NCBI RefSeq assembly: GCF_040675855.1
Contig: NZ_JBEGIK010000001.1
Span: 310,001 to 374,000, forward strand
DNA: 64,000 nucleotides
Source: Microbacterium sp. LWH3-1.2
Lineage (GTDB): Bacteria > Actinomycetota > Actinomycetes > Actinomycetales > Microbacteriaceae
Direction: 5' to 3'
In this document: positions 52,559 through 62,000 of the stretch, piece after piece
How the letters are laid out: every line of letters begins with the position of its first letter
Position numbering within the stretch: the stretch's first letter is position 1
Translations under genes and position numbers: made by a program
The notes under the pieces: generated by a model
Seen by the model: only the letters and a program-made list of their open reading frames with translations
What the model was told of the DNA's origin: nothing
Database searches by the model: none

Positions 52559-53443
52559 TCAGGGAACGTTCTCCACGACCCGGGCGTGCGGCATCCGTTC
52601 GCGCATCACGGCGATCGCGGCAGGGTTGTGGTCCACGAGGACGGCGTCGCGGCCGAGAGCGGAGGCGACCGCGCCGGTCGTGCCACTGCCGGCGAAGAAG
52701 TCGAGCACGCGGTCACCCGGGCGCGACGAGGCCTGGACGATGCGCCGAAGGACGCCCTCCGGCTTCTGCGTCGGGTACCCCGTCTTCTCTCGGCCCGTCG
52801 TCGGCACGATGGTGTGCCACCACACGTCGGTCGGGAGCTTGCCGCGCTCGGCCTTCTCGGGCGTGACCAGCCCCGGCGCCATGTACGGCTCGCGGTCGAC
52901 CGCGTCCGAGTCGAACCAGTAGGCCTTCGGATCCTTCACGTACACCAGGATCGTGTCGTGCTTCGTGGGCCATCGCTTGCGGGTCTTCGCCCCGTAGTCG
53001 TAGGCCCAGATGAGCTCGTTGAGGAACCGCCCGCGCCCGACGAGCGCGTCCATGAGCACCTTGGCGTAGTGCGCCTCGCGGTAGTCCAGGTGCAGGTACA
53101 GCGTGCCGTCGTCCGCGAGAAGGCGCCACGCCTCGAGCAATCGCGGCTCGAGGAAGCCCCAGTAGTCGTCGAAGGTGTCGTCGTACGCCCGCAGGTCGCC
53201 GCGGATCCGCTCGTACTCGCGCCCATGGAACCCACGCCGCACGATCGCCTCACCGGGAGGGGGGACGGATGCCGCAGACCGCGCAGTCTCGATGGACCGC
53301 TCCTGCGGGCGACCGGTGTTGAAGGGCGGGTCGAGATAGATGAGCGTGAACGACGCATCGGGCAGCGTGCGCGAGACCACGAGGTTGTCGCCGTGGTGGA
53401 TCTCGACGGACCCCGGGGCGCCGGCATCCGTCGCCCCGGTCAT
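52559..53443 (-). CDS. orphan DNA methyltransferase (beta-class N4/N6 amino-methylase)
   Basis: A 294-residue methyltransferase. The catalytic motif IV is LIYLDPPFNTGR near the N-terminus, and the AdoMet motif I is VLDFFAGSGTTGAVASALGRDAVLVDHN near the C-terminus; that order places it in the beta class. KKHDTILVYVKDP-like and TQKPEGVLRRIV segments support this. No restriction endonuclease gene is adjacent, so it is an orphan, possibly regulatory, methylase. ATG 53443 overlaps the lplA stop (ATGA); another in-frame ATG at 53461 is possible. Confidence 0.9.
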   Translation of the reverse strand: MTGATDAGAPGSVEIHHGDNLVVSRTLPDASFTLIYLDPPFNTGRPQERSIETARSAASVPPPGEAIVRRGFHGREYERIRGDLRAYDDTFDDYWGFLEPRLLEAWRLLADDGTLYLHLDYREAHYAKVLMDALVGRGRFLNELIWAYDYGAKTRKRWPTKHDTILVYVKDPKAYWFDSDAVDREPYMAPGLVTPEKAERGKLPTDVWWHTIVPTTGREKTGYPTQKPEGVLRRIVQASSRPGDRVLDFFAGSGTTGAVASALGRDAVLVDHNPAAIAVMRERMPHARVVENVP

Positions 53444-54489
53444 GGAACCCGGCGAAGCCATGCGTCCGTCGCGAACTTCGACTCCACGAGGGCCTCTGCC
53501 TCGGCGTATTCGTCGTCGGTGATGTGCCCGGGAACCGCGCCGTAGAGGTTCGTGAACGTCTCCTCGAGCGTGGCGATGATGGCCTCGCGCGGCAGGCCCG
53601 TCTGGCGGCGGAGAGGGTCGACGCGCTTCGCCGCCGACGCGGTGCCCTTGTCGCTGAGCTTCTCGCGGCCGATCCGCAGCACCTCGGTCATGACGTCTCC
53701 GTCCATGTCGTAGCTCAGCGTCGCGTGGTGCAGAACTCCGCCGTTGGCGAGGCGCTTCTGCGCCGCGCCGCCGATCTTGCCCTGAGGCGAGGCGATGTCG
53801 TTGAGCGGCTGGTAGGTCGCCTGGATGCCGAGGGCGCGCAGCGCCTGCAGCACCCAGTCGTCGAGGAACGCGTACGAGTCGGCGAACGTGAGTCCGGCGA
53901 CGAGGGATGCCGGCACGTACAGCGAGTAGGTGACGATCGAGTTCGCTCCCATGAGCATGGCGCCGCCGCCGGAGATGCGGCGGACGACGTCATAGCCGTG
54001 CGTCGCGGCGCCCTCTGGGTCGACCTCGTTGCGGAGGGACTGGAACGAGCCGATGACCACGGCGTTCTCGTCCCACTCCCAGATACGCAGCGTCGGGCGT
54101 CGGCGGCCGTCGCCGACGCGGCCGGTGAGGACCTCGTCGAGCGCCAGGTTCATGCGCGGCGAGACCGGCTTCTCGTGCACGATCTCCCAGTCGAAGTCGC
54201 GCCACCCGGGAGCCGTGACGAGCGCCCGCCGCACCGCCGTCCCCACTGCTTCGGGCGTGAAGCCGAGCAGCTGCGCGCCCTCGGGAAGCGCCGTGCGCAC
54301 GGCGGCGGCGATGGTCGCGACATCCGCCTCCACCGGCAGTCCGTTGACGGCGGCGTCGATGTCGGCGAGGGCGTCGTCGGGTTCGAGGAAGAAGTCCCCC
54401 GCGAGGTGGAAGTCCGCGATGCGACCCTCGCGCTCTTCGAGGTCGACGACCACGAGCTTGCCGCCGGGCACCTTGTATTCGCCGTGCAT
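53440..54489 (-). CDS. lplA: lipoate-protein ligase with permuted domain order
   Basis: A 349-residue ligase attaching lipoate to E2 and H proteins. The catalytic domain (about 120-340) has MNLALDEVL, RRISGGGAMLMGANSIVTYSLYVP and PQGKIGGAAQKRLANGGVLHH. The accessory domain, normally C-terminal in the E. coli enzyme, is at the N-terminus here (YKVPGGKLVVVDLEEREGRI, HLAGDFFLEPDDAL, residues 1-55). ATG 54489 is seven bases after TAGGCT (leaderless). The stop overlaps the methyltransferase start. Confidence 0.9.
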   Translation of the reverse strand: MHGEYKVPGGKLVVVDLEEREGRIADFHLAGDFFLEPDDALADIDAAVNGLPVEADVATIAAAVRTALPEGAQLLGFTPEAVGTAVRRALVTAPGWRDFDWEIVHEKPVSPRMNLALDEVLTGRVGDGRRRPTLRIWEWDENAVVIGSFQSLRNEVDPEGAATHGYDVVRRISGGGAMLMGANSIVTYSLYVPASLVAGLTFADSYAFLDDWVLQALRALGIQATYQPLNDIASPQGKIGGAAQKRLANGGVLHHATLSYDMDGDVMTEVLRIGREKLSDKGTASAAKRVDPLRRQTGLPREAIIATLEETFTNLYGAVPGHITDDEYAEAEALVESKFATDAWLRRVP

Positions 54490-54496
54490 GGGCTTC

Positions 54497-54502
54497 AGCC
54501 TA
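54497..54502 (-). promoter_or_regulatory. -10 box of leaderless lplA
   Basis: TAGGCT on the minus strand ends seven bases before the lplA ATG. Confidence 0.5.
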
Positions 54503-54595
54503 TTGGCGCGCGCGGCGGGACCGCGCTCCGCCCGACGACCGGAAGCCGTCGTCCCGGTCGTCGGGCGTGCGCCTGTTACGCCGTCGCGCTGCGTG

Positions 54596-56191
54596 TCACG
54601 AGGTGCACGCACGCCCGTCGAGCAGGAACTGCCACGGCGTGCTCACCGCGCCGTCCGCGTGAACGACCGTGTCGGGGGCGTTGCCCGTGCGCTTGGCGGC
54701 GCCGGTCACCGTGACGATCCCGTCGGCCTGCGCGACCGTCGCGCGCGTCGCCTTCGTGATCTGTTGCCCGTCGGGCACCGCGAAGCCGAGCGCGAAGGGC
54801 GAGCCGACCTCACCGGAGAGCCGCACGGCGGCCGACTCGCCGTCGAGGCTCGGCGTCCACTCCACGTGGCAGTCCAGCGGTGCGATGCCGGGCTCGGCGA
54901 ACGCGATGAGCTCACGCGCCTGCTGTGTGAACCATTGTCCGGCCGCGGGGTCCTCGTACCCGCGCTCGGGATCGTTCGGACCGGCCGTGCCGCGGTAGCA
55001 CTTGCCGTCGGACTCGCCGGGCACCTTGATCCAGAGGTACGCGTCGACGAGCGGCACGTCGATGGTCGTGTCCGGACGCGCACCGAGGCCTCGGTCCGGG
55101 GGGTTGCACCAGTCTTCGTGCGTGTCGCCGTACGCTCCTTCGTGGTTCCACGGCCCGAGCCCGTTGCGGCTCGTATCGATCACGAAGTGCGTCGTCGGCT
55201 GGGTGGCACCCAGGATCGAGGCGTAGCGCGAGTCCACCCCGGAGGTGTTGAGGGCCGGGTCGGCGGCATCCGCGCTCCATTGGCCGTGCTGCGACATGCC
55301 GACGCCCTGCCAGTTCGTGGCGGGGCCGCCGTTCCAGTACTGGTTCCCGCACGAGCCGAAGTCGCCGGGGTTCACCTCGGTGACGTACGCGATGCACTGC
55401 GACACCCACGTGCCGTAGGCGGTCGAGTTGGCGGTGAACTGGTAGTTCGACGTGTTGAGGAAGAACCCGTCGGCGCGCTGCACGCCGGCCTTGATCAGGC
55501 GGTCGGAGATCTCGCCGATGTTGAGCCACGCCGCGTTGGTGCCGTCGAGGTAGACCGAGGTCGCCGGAAGTGCGGCGAAGGCGTCGACGGCGTGGTTCAG
55601 CTGGGCGAAGCGCTCCGCCGTGGCGGTGCTGGCGGGCACCTCGGCCGGCTGACACCACTCGGTCTGCCCGTCGATCGTGACGTAGTGCGGGATGACACCG
55701 AGTCCGTCGGGCTCGAGGATGATGGTCGCGTCGCGCCCGGCGATGCCTGCGGCGAACCCGTCGATCCATGCCTCGTACGCAGCGGTGTCTGCCGCACCAC
55801 CCGCGGAGTACTGGGCGCAGTCGCGGAAGGGGAGGTTGTACGCGACGAGCACGGGCATGCGCCCCTGAGCGGCGGCCGCCGTCACGACGGCGTCGACCTC
55901 GGCCTCCACGTCGGCCGGGGTGCCGTCGGTGAACCACGTCGCCGAGGCGATCGATCCGAGCAGCTGGGCGTCATCGCGCGCCTGGCCGCTGAGCGACTGC
56001 GCCGCTTCGAGCGTCGTGCTCCACGGATCGACGTACAGCTCCGAGCCCGCGAGGCCGGTGTCGTCATCGGCGATCGCCGCGGTCGCCGTCAGCGGGACGG
56101 CGAGAGCGGCCACCAGTGCGGCCGCCGCACCGAGGGCGAGGGCCCGTCTGGTCGGCGGACCGCCACGGAGTCGAGCGGGTGCCAGAGTCAT
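54596..56191 (-). CDS. secreted glycoside hydrolase family 6 cellulase with C-terminal carbohydrate-binding-like domain
   Basis: A 531-residue secreted enzyme cutting beta-1,4-glucan. The signal peptide covers about residues 1-40 (basic start, then LALGAAAALVAALAVPLTATAA). The GH6 domain (about 50-430) has both signatures: VAYNLPFRDCAQYSAGG with the proposed acid Asp and IILEPDGLG with the second. The last 95 residues (from CHVEWT to GRACTS) resemble a CBM2-type module bracketed by cysteines, but conserved surface tryptophans are missing, so cellulose binding may be weak. ATG 56191 has GGAGG six bases upstream. A perfect CebR box lies 73 bases upstream. Confidence 0.93.
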   Translation of the reverse strand: MTLAPARLRGGPPTRRALALGAAAALVAALAVPLTATAAIADDDTGLAGSELYVDPWSTTLEAAQSLSGQARDDAQLLGSIASATWFTDGTPADVEAEVDAVVTAAAAQGRMPVLVAYNLPFRDCAQYSAGGAADTAAYEAWIDGFAAGIAGRDATIILEPDGLGVIPHYVTIDGQTEWCQPAEVPASTATAERFAQLNHAVDAFAALPATSVYLDGTNAAWLNIGEISDRLIKAGVQRADGFFLNTSNYQFTANSTAYGTWVSQCIAYVTEVNPGDFGSCGNQYWNGGPATNWQGVGMSQHGQWSADAADPALNTSGVDSRYASILGATQPTTHFVIDTSRNGLGPWNHEGAYGDTHEDWCNPPDRGLGARPDTTIDVPLVDAYLWIKVPGESDGKCYRGTAGPNDPERGYEDPAAGQWFTQQARELIAFAEPGIAPLDCHVEWTPSLDGESAAVRLSGEVGSPFALGFAVPDGQQITKATRATVAQADGIVTVTGAAKRTGNAPDTVVHADGAVSTPWQFLLDGRACTS

Positions 56192-56257
56192 ATGTCCTCC
56201 TTGGACTTCTCGGCCGCCGGGCGCCATCGCCCGGGGAGCCTCATCGGCGGGCGCACA

Positions 56258-56277
56258 ATGCTATGGGAGCGCTCCCA
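56258..56277 (-). promoter_or_regulatory. CebR operator and -10 box of the GH6 gene
   Basis: TGGGAGCGCTCCCA (56264-56277) is identical to the palindrome bound by the cellobiose/cellotriose-responsive repressor CebR in Streptomyces. It directly abuts TAGCAT (56258-56263), the likely -10 box, so binding would block transcription. Cellobiose induction is predicted. Confidence 0.85.
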
Positions 56278-56397
56278 CCGTGATCACTGCCGCCAGGATG
56301 GCGTACGCATCGACCTGCAGTCAAACGCGCCACGCCTGAACGGAGGGCACCGCCGTGGACGGCGTAGCCCCACCTGGCGACCAGACGGCCGCCGCTG

Positions 56398-57249
56398 TCA
56401 GGTGCGGTCCGCGATGTGCCTGTCGAGCCAGGCGAGAAGGTCGGCGCGCACCTCGGCCTGCATGACCTCGTTGAAGATCTCGTGGCGCGCATCGGGGTAG
56501 ATGAGGGTCGTCACGTCGGTGAAGCCCGAGCGCGTGCGGTACGCGTCGGCCAGACGGTGCACGCTGCGGGGTCCTCCCACGGTGTCGTCGCGGCCGATCA
56601 TGAGGAGGGTCGGGATGTCGCGGCCGAGGTTCTTGCGCGGCAGTCCGTACATGCGGATGGAGTCGACCACCCCGATGAGCTTGATCGGGTCTTCGCTCGT
56701 GGTGAGCGGATCGTCGAGGAAGGCCCGGCCCACCGACAGGTCGCTCGAGAGCCACTCGGTGCCCATCGCACCGGGACCGTCCCAGCGCTTGTTGAGGTTC
56801 TTGGTGTGGATCGATCCCGGCATGCGCAGCGCCGTGCCCGTCAGCACGACCGCGTCGTACGCATCGGGGTGCTCGTTGACGAGCATCTGGGCGAGCACCG
56901 AACCGCCCGAGTGCCCCAGCAGCACGAGGGGCAGCGAGGGATTCTGCCCGCGGATCTGCTGGGTGAACTGCCACATGGCGGCGAGGGCGCCGCGCAGCCC
57001 GCCCTTGCCCGGACGCCCGAGACGCGTCACGTCGCCGCCGTGCTGGGCCATGCCGGTGCGGCCGTGGCCGCGGTGATCGGCCGCGTAGACGGTGTACCCC
57101 TCGGCGACGAGGGCAGCGATCAGCGCGCCGTATCGTCCGGCGTGCTCGCCGATGCCGTGCAGCAGCTGCACGATCGCCCGCGGCGACGCCTGGGCAGGGT
57201 GGACGTCGTAGTGGATCGTGATGTCATGCGCGTCGATGAACTCGGGCAT
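56398..57249 (-). CDS. alpha/beta hydrolase, monoacylglycerol lipase-like
   Basis: A 283-residue serine hydrolase. VQLLHGIGEHAGRYG and VYAADHRGHGRT are typical of monoglyceride lipases; the nucleophile is in LLGHSGGSVLAQ, the Asp in MIGRDDTVGG and the His in YPDARHEIFNE. No signal peptide. ATG 57249 is seven bases after TAGACT (57257-57262), so it is leaderless; the open frame to 57276 is promoter. It is divergent from the MarR gene. Confidence 0.92.
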   Translation of the reverse strand: MPEFIDAHDITIHYDVHPAQASPRAIVQLLHGIGEHAGRYGALIAALVAEGYTVYAADHRGHGRTGMAQHGGDVTRLGRPGKGGLRGALAAMWQFTQQIRGQNPSLPLVLLGHSGGSVLAQMLVNEHPDAYDAVVLTGTALRMPGSIHTKNLNKRWDGPGAMGTEWLSSDLSVGRAFLDDPLTTSEDPIKLIGVVDSIRMYGLPRKNLGRDIPTLLMIGRDDTVGGPRSVHRLADAYRTRSGFTDVTTLIYPDARHEIFNEVMQAEVRADLLAWLDRHIADRT

Positions 57250-57256
57250 GCCGAGA

Positions 57257-57262
57257 AGTCTA
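57257..57262 (-). promoter_or_regulatory. -10 box of the leaderless lipase-like gene
   Basis: TAGACT on the minus strand ends seven bases before the ATG at 57249. Confidence 0.5.
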
Positions 57263-57327
57263 TGGGCGCGGAACATCTCACCCCGGCCCGACGCGGGGAC
57301 GCAGCATCCGTCCCGTACGAACTTTCT

Positions 57328-57353
57328 TTAGCAAGACTAATGAGCTATGCTAA
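57328..57353. promoter_or_regulatory. possible MarR operator
   Basis: TTAGCA (57328-57333) and TGCTAA (57348-57353) form an inverted repeat with 14 bases between, in an AT-rich patch that overlaps the start of the MarR gene. Autoregulation is likely, but the exact site is uncertain. Confidence 0.45.
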
Positions 57354-57835
57354 CTAATCGGATGAGCAGCAACGAGACTTCAGATACAGACACCGGCCCC
57401 GACGCCGGAACTCACGCAGACCTCTCCCCAGCCGCCTCCCAGTTGCGCATCGCGACCTTCCGGCTCGCTCGACGCATGCGCACGCAGCGCGCCGTCGACT
57501 CGATGAGCGACGGGCAGTTCGCCGTGCTGGCGGCGCTCAAGGTGCACGGCCCTCACACGCTCGGCGATCTCGCCGAGCGGGAGCGCGTCTCGGCCCCATC
57601 GATGAACCGCACCGTCAACTGCCTGCAGGACTCGGGCTACATCGTGCGCGGCGCCGACGAGCGCGACGGCCGCAAGGTCGTGATCGCGCTCACCCCCGAG
57701 GGCGTCGCGGTCGTCGAAGAGACCGCCCGTCGCCGCGATGCGTGGGTCGAGGCGTCGCTCGCCGAACTGACGCCGGCCGAACGCGAGACCTTGGCCGCCG
57801 CCGCCGAGATCATGGAGCGGATGGTGGCGAGGTGA
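57347..57835 (+). CDS. MarR-family transcriptional regulator
   Basis: A 162-residue winged-helix regulator (157 residues if ATG 57362 is used). The core is SQLRIATFRLARRMRTQRAVDSMSDGQFAVLAALKVHGPHTLGDLAERERVSAPSMNRTVNCLQDSGYIVRGADERDGRKVVIALTPEG in outline, with recognition helix SAPSMNRTVNCL and wing DERDGRK. No Shine-Dalgarno sequence precedes either start. The stop overlaps the MFS gene start (GTGA), so the pair is an operon in which the regulator probably senses a compound exported by the pump. Confidence 0.9.
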   Translation: MLTNRMSSNETSDTDTGPDAGTHADLSPAASQLRIATFRLARRMRTQRAVDSMSDGQFAVLAALKVHGPHTLGDLAERERVSAPSMNRTVNCLQDSGYIVRGADERDGRKVVIALTPEGVAVVEETARRRDAWVEASLAELTPAERETLAAAAEIMERMVAR

Positions 57836-59193
57836 GCGCGATGTTCCGGTCCTTCTCGGCCTTCAACTACCGCGTCTGGTTCATCGGCGCGCTGGTGTCG
57901 AACATCGGCGCGTGGATGCAGTCGACCGCGATCAGCTGGGTGGTGCTCACCGAGCTCACCGACAACGACGCCGCCGCGATGGGCGTCACGATGGCGCTGC
58001 AGTTCGCGCCGCCCCTCCTCCTCGTCGGCGTCACCGGGCTCGTGGCCGACCGCTTCGACCGCCGGCGGATCCTGTTCGTCACCCAGGGCCTGCTGCTTCT
58101 GCTCGGCGTCGCGATCGGCGTGCTCATCTTCGCCGGCATGATGACGCTGCCCGTCATGTACCTCTTCGCTCTCGCGCTCGGCGTCGTCGCCGCGTTCGAC
58201 AACCCGGCGCGCCAGGCCTTCGTCTCCGACCTCGTCGCCCGCGAGAACGCCTCGAACGCGGTCGCGCTCAACGCGGCGTCGTTCAACGGCGCCCGCATGA
58301 TCGGTCCGGCCGTCGCCGGCATCGTCATCGTCGCGGTCGGCACCGGATGGGTGTTCGTCGCCAACGCGGTGACGTTCCTCGCGATGCTCGCGGCCCTCCT
58401 GCTGATCCGCACGCGGGAGCTCGTGCCCCGCGTCAAGGCGCCGCAGTCATCCCGCCTCGCCGACGGCTTCCGGTACGTCGCCGGCCGCCCCGACCTCATC
58501 GTGACCTGCGCGATGGTGTTCCTCATCGGCGCGTTCGGGATGAACTTCCCGATCCTCGCCTCGACGATGGCGGTCGAGTTCGGCAAGGAGGCCGACGGCT
58601 TCGGCCTGCTGAGCTCGATCCTCGCGATCGGCTCGGTCGCGGGTGCGCTGATGGCCGCCCGCCGCGACCGCGCACGCCTGCGCGTCCTCATCATCGGCAC
58701 CGCGATGTTCGGCGTCGCCGCAGTGGTGTCGGCGTTCATGCCGACGTACTGGCTCTACGCCATCACGCTCATGTTCACCGGATTCGCGGTCGTCACGATG
58801 ATGACCACGGCGAACGGGTACGTGCAGACGACGACCGACCCGGTGCTGCGCGGCCGCGTGCTCGCGCTGTACATGGCGATCCTCATGGGCGGCACGCCCA
58901 TCGGCGCGCCCATCGTCGGCTGGGTCGCCGCCGAGTTCGGCCCCCGCATGGCGATCCTCGTCGGCGCCGTCGCCGCCTTCGTCGCCTTCGCGATCGGCGC
59001 CACATGGCTGCTGTGGTCGGGCCGTCTGCACCGCCACGAGCAGAAGCGGTTCCGCCTCACCCTCGATGAGACGCGCCCGCTCGCGATCGTCGCTCCCGAG
59101 GAGTTCAGCGACGAGGTCGCCGGAACCACGCCGATCCGCGTGCTCCCGCGCGACGAGGTCGACAAGCTCCGAGACCGCGCTCGCGCGAGCTGA
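57832..59193 (+). CDS. MFS transporter, EntS-like drug or metabolite exporter
   Basis: A 453-residue membrane protein with about 12 helices of the MFS_3 type: FRSFSAFNYRVWFIGALVSNIGAWMQ at the N-terminus, the motif A-like loop GLVADRFDRRRIL, and DNPARQAFVSDLVARENASNAVALNAASFNGARMIGPAVAG. A 50-residue cytoplasmic tail ends the protein. The GTG start overlaps the MarR stop; ATG 57841 is an alternative. The substrate is unknown; proton-driven efflux is expected. Confidence 0.92.
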   Translation: MSAMFRSFSAFNYRVWFIGALVSNIGAWMQSTAISWVVLTELTDNDAAAMGVTMALQFAPPLLLVGVTGLVADRFDRRRILFVTQGLLLLLGVAIGVLIFAGMMTLPVMYLFALALGVVAAFDNPARQAFVSDLVARENASNAVALNAASFNGARMIGPAVAGIVIVAVGTGWVFVANAVTFLAMLAALLLIRTRELVPRVKAPQSSRLADGFRYVAGRPDLIVTCAMVFLIGAFGMNFPILASTMAVEFGKEADGFGLLSSILAIGSVAGALMAARRDRARLRVLIIGTAMFGVAAVVSAFMPTYWLYAITLMFTGFAVVTMMTTANGYVQTTTDPVLRGRVLALYMAILMGGTPIGAPIVGWVAAEFGPRMAILVGAVAAFVAFAIGATWLLWSGRLHRHEQKRFRLTLDETRPLAIVAPEEFSDEVAGTTPIRVLPRDEVDKLRDRARAS

Positions 59194-59211
59194 ACTGCCG
59201 ATTCCCCGACG

Positions 59212-59497
59212 TCAGGTGACGGCGAGCGAGACGGATGCCGCGGCCAGGCCGGCGGCGGCGACCGTCACTGTTGCGACGCCGGGCCGGGTCGGGTCGCACG
59301 ATCGCCAGTGCGCGGCCGTCGTGGTCGTTACCGAGTAGCCGGTGTGCACGCCCTGATCGCTCCCCGTGGAGAGGGAGGTTCAGCACGGCGTCGTGGGGGA
59401 GCCGCACCGGGCGCGGGACGGACTCCGAGGTGGGCGTCTCGAAGGCGCCGACCTTCGCGCCCGTGGCCCAGCCTTCGAGGAAGGGCTCGCGGATCAT
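59212..59497 (-). pseudogene. remnant of a glycoside hydrolase family 2 gene
   Basis: The first 45 codons read like the start of a GH2 beta-galactosidase-type enzyme (MIREPFLEGW, then VPRPVRLPHDAVLNLPLHGERSG). The sequence then jumps to what looks like the C-terminal end (DGRALAIVRPDPAR, frameshift near the CCCGACCCGGCCCGGC run, then PGVATVTVAAAGLAAASVSLAVT and a stop at 59212-59214). Several hundred central codons are missing. Its ATG overlaps the TetR stop (ATGA), showing it was the second gene of that operon. Family assignment is from pattern, not alignment. Confidence 0.65.
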
Positions 59498-60207
59498 GCC
59501 TCGTCGCCCGCCGGCTCACCCCCCGCCGCCGGCGCGTCGAGCGCGTTCTCGATCGAGACGAGGTCGTACCCTCGGATCAGACTGCGGAAGACCTCATGGA
59601 GCGCCTCGGCCATATCGGTCGACTCGGGGTCGAGCAGCCACTGCACCTGCAGGCCGTCCATCAGCGCGATGGTCGCGACCGCGGCCCGGCCGGGGTCGAC
59701 GCCGGCGACGAGGCGTCCGGCCGCGGCGACGCGCTCGAACGCACCGGTCACGCCGTTGCGCCCGTAGTTGTAGCGGCCAATGAAGTACTGGTGCGCGGGG
59801 TGGGCGGGCGATGTCGCCTCCGCCGAGAGCGTCGTATAGAGCTCGACGATGCCAGGTTGCGCCGCGTTGAAGCGGGCGAGTTCAGCGAGCGCGCGCAGCA
59901 CCTCGACGCCGTCGGGCAGATCGAAGTCCACGCGGGCGCGCGAGAGGTTGTCGCGGTAGTCGAGCAGGGCGAGCAGCAGCGCGCTCTTGCTGCGGAAGTG
60001 GTGCAGCAGCCCCGCCTCGCTCATACCGACCCTCTCAGCGACCTCGCGGAGCGAGCCCGCGCGATATCCCGACTGCGAGAACACCTCGAGGGCGGCGTCG
60101 AGGATCGCCGTGCGTGTCTGGCTCGACTTGGCGTACTCGCCGCGCGGCTTGCGCGCCTTCCTGCGAGCGGTCCCCGCCTGTGCTGCAGCGGAAGTCGTCT
60201 CGGTCAT
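59494..60207 (-). CDS. TetR-family transcriptional regulator
   Basis: A 237-residue repressor. The HTH is QTRTAILDAALEVFSQSGYRAGSLREVAERVGMSEAGLLHHFRSKSALLLALL in outline (about 30-80), followed by an all-helical ligand domain. ATG 60207 is chosen because TACGGT (60214-60219) ends six bases upstream; in-frame ATGs at 60231 and 60240 are less likely. It is divergent from the peptide-type ABC operon and coupled to the GH2 remnant. The palindrome at 60299-60325 is its probable binding site. Confidence 0.9.
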   Translation of the reverse strand: MTETTSAAAQAGTARRKARKPRGEYAKSSQTRTAILDAALEVFSQSGYRAGSLREVAERVGMSEAGLLHHFRSKSALLLALLDYRDNLSRARVDFDLPDGVEVLRALAELARFNAAQPGIVELYTTLSAEATSPAHPAHQYFIGRYNYGRNGVTGAFERVAAAGRLVAGVDPGRAAVATIALMDGLQVQWLLDPESTDMAEALHEVFRSLIRGYDLVSIENALDAPAAGGEPAGDEA

Positions 60208-60213
60208 CCTCAC

Positions 60214-60219
60214 ACCGTA
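60214..60219 (-). promoter_or_regulatory. -10 box of the leaderless TetR gene
   Basis: TACGGT on the minus strand ends six bases before ATG 60207. Confidence 0.4.
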
Positions 60220-60298
60220 TCCCCGTGTCATCTCGTTCACCTCGGTCGATGGGCGCCGGGATCCTTCGCTCCCGTTCTATAACGAATTCCTAATGATC

Positions 60299-60325
60299 GC
60301 TAGTCTTTTAGCTCTAAAACCTAGC
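60299..60325. promoter_or_regulatory. TetR-type operator palindrome
   Basis: GCTAG-TC-TTTTAG-CT-CTAAAA-C-CTAGC: a near-perfect 27-bp dyad in an AT-rich patch between the TetR gene and the ABC operon. Confidence 0.7.
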
Positions 60326-60403
60326 GCTTACTAGATATTGCTGTTAGCGTCTCCCGGCAGTAGGCGATCCGCAGGGGCATCGCCACAGATGAAGGGAACA
60401 TGG

Positions 60404-61936
<1,533 letters not shown>

Positions 61937-61940
61937 ATCC

Positions 61941-61979
61941 TCTCCCCGTCCGCCCGCGCTCCGCGGGCGGACGGGGAGA
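61941..61979 (+). terminator. very strong intercistronic hairpin
   Basis: TCTCCCCGTCCGCCCGCG (61941-61958), loop CTC, then its perfect complement (61962-61979): 18 bp, no mismatches. It begins four bases after the binding-protein stop and ends 21 bases before the permease start. Confidence 0.85.
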
Positions 61980-62000
61980 CACCACCTACGGGAAAGCGAC

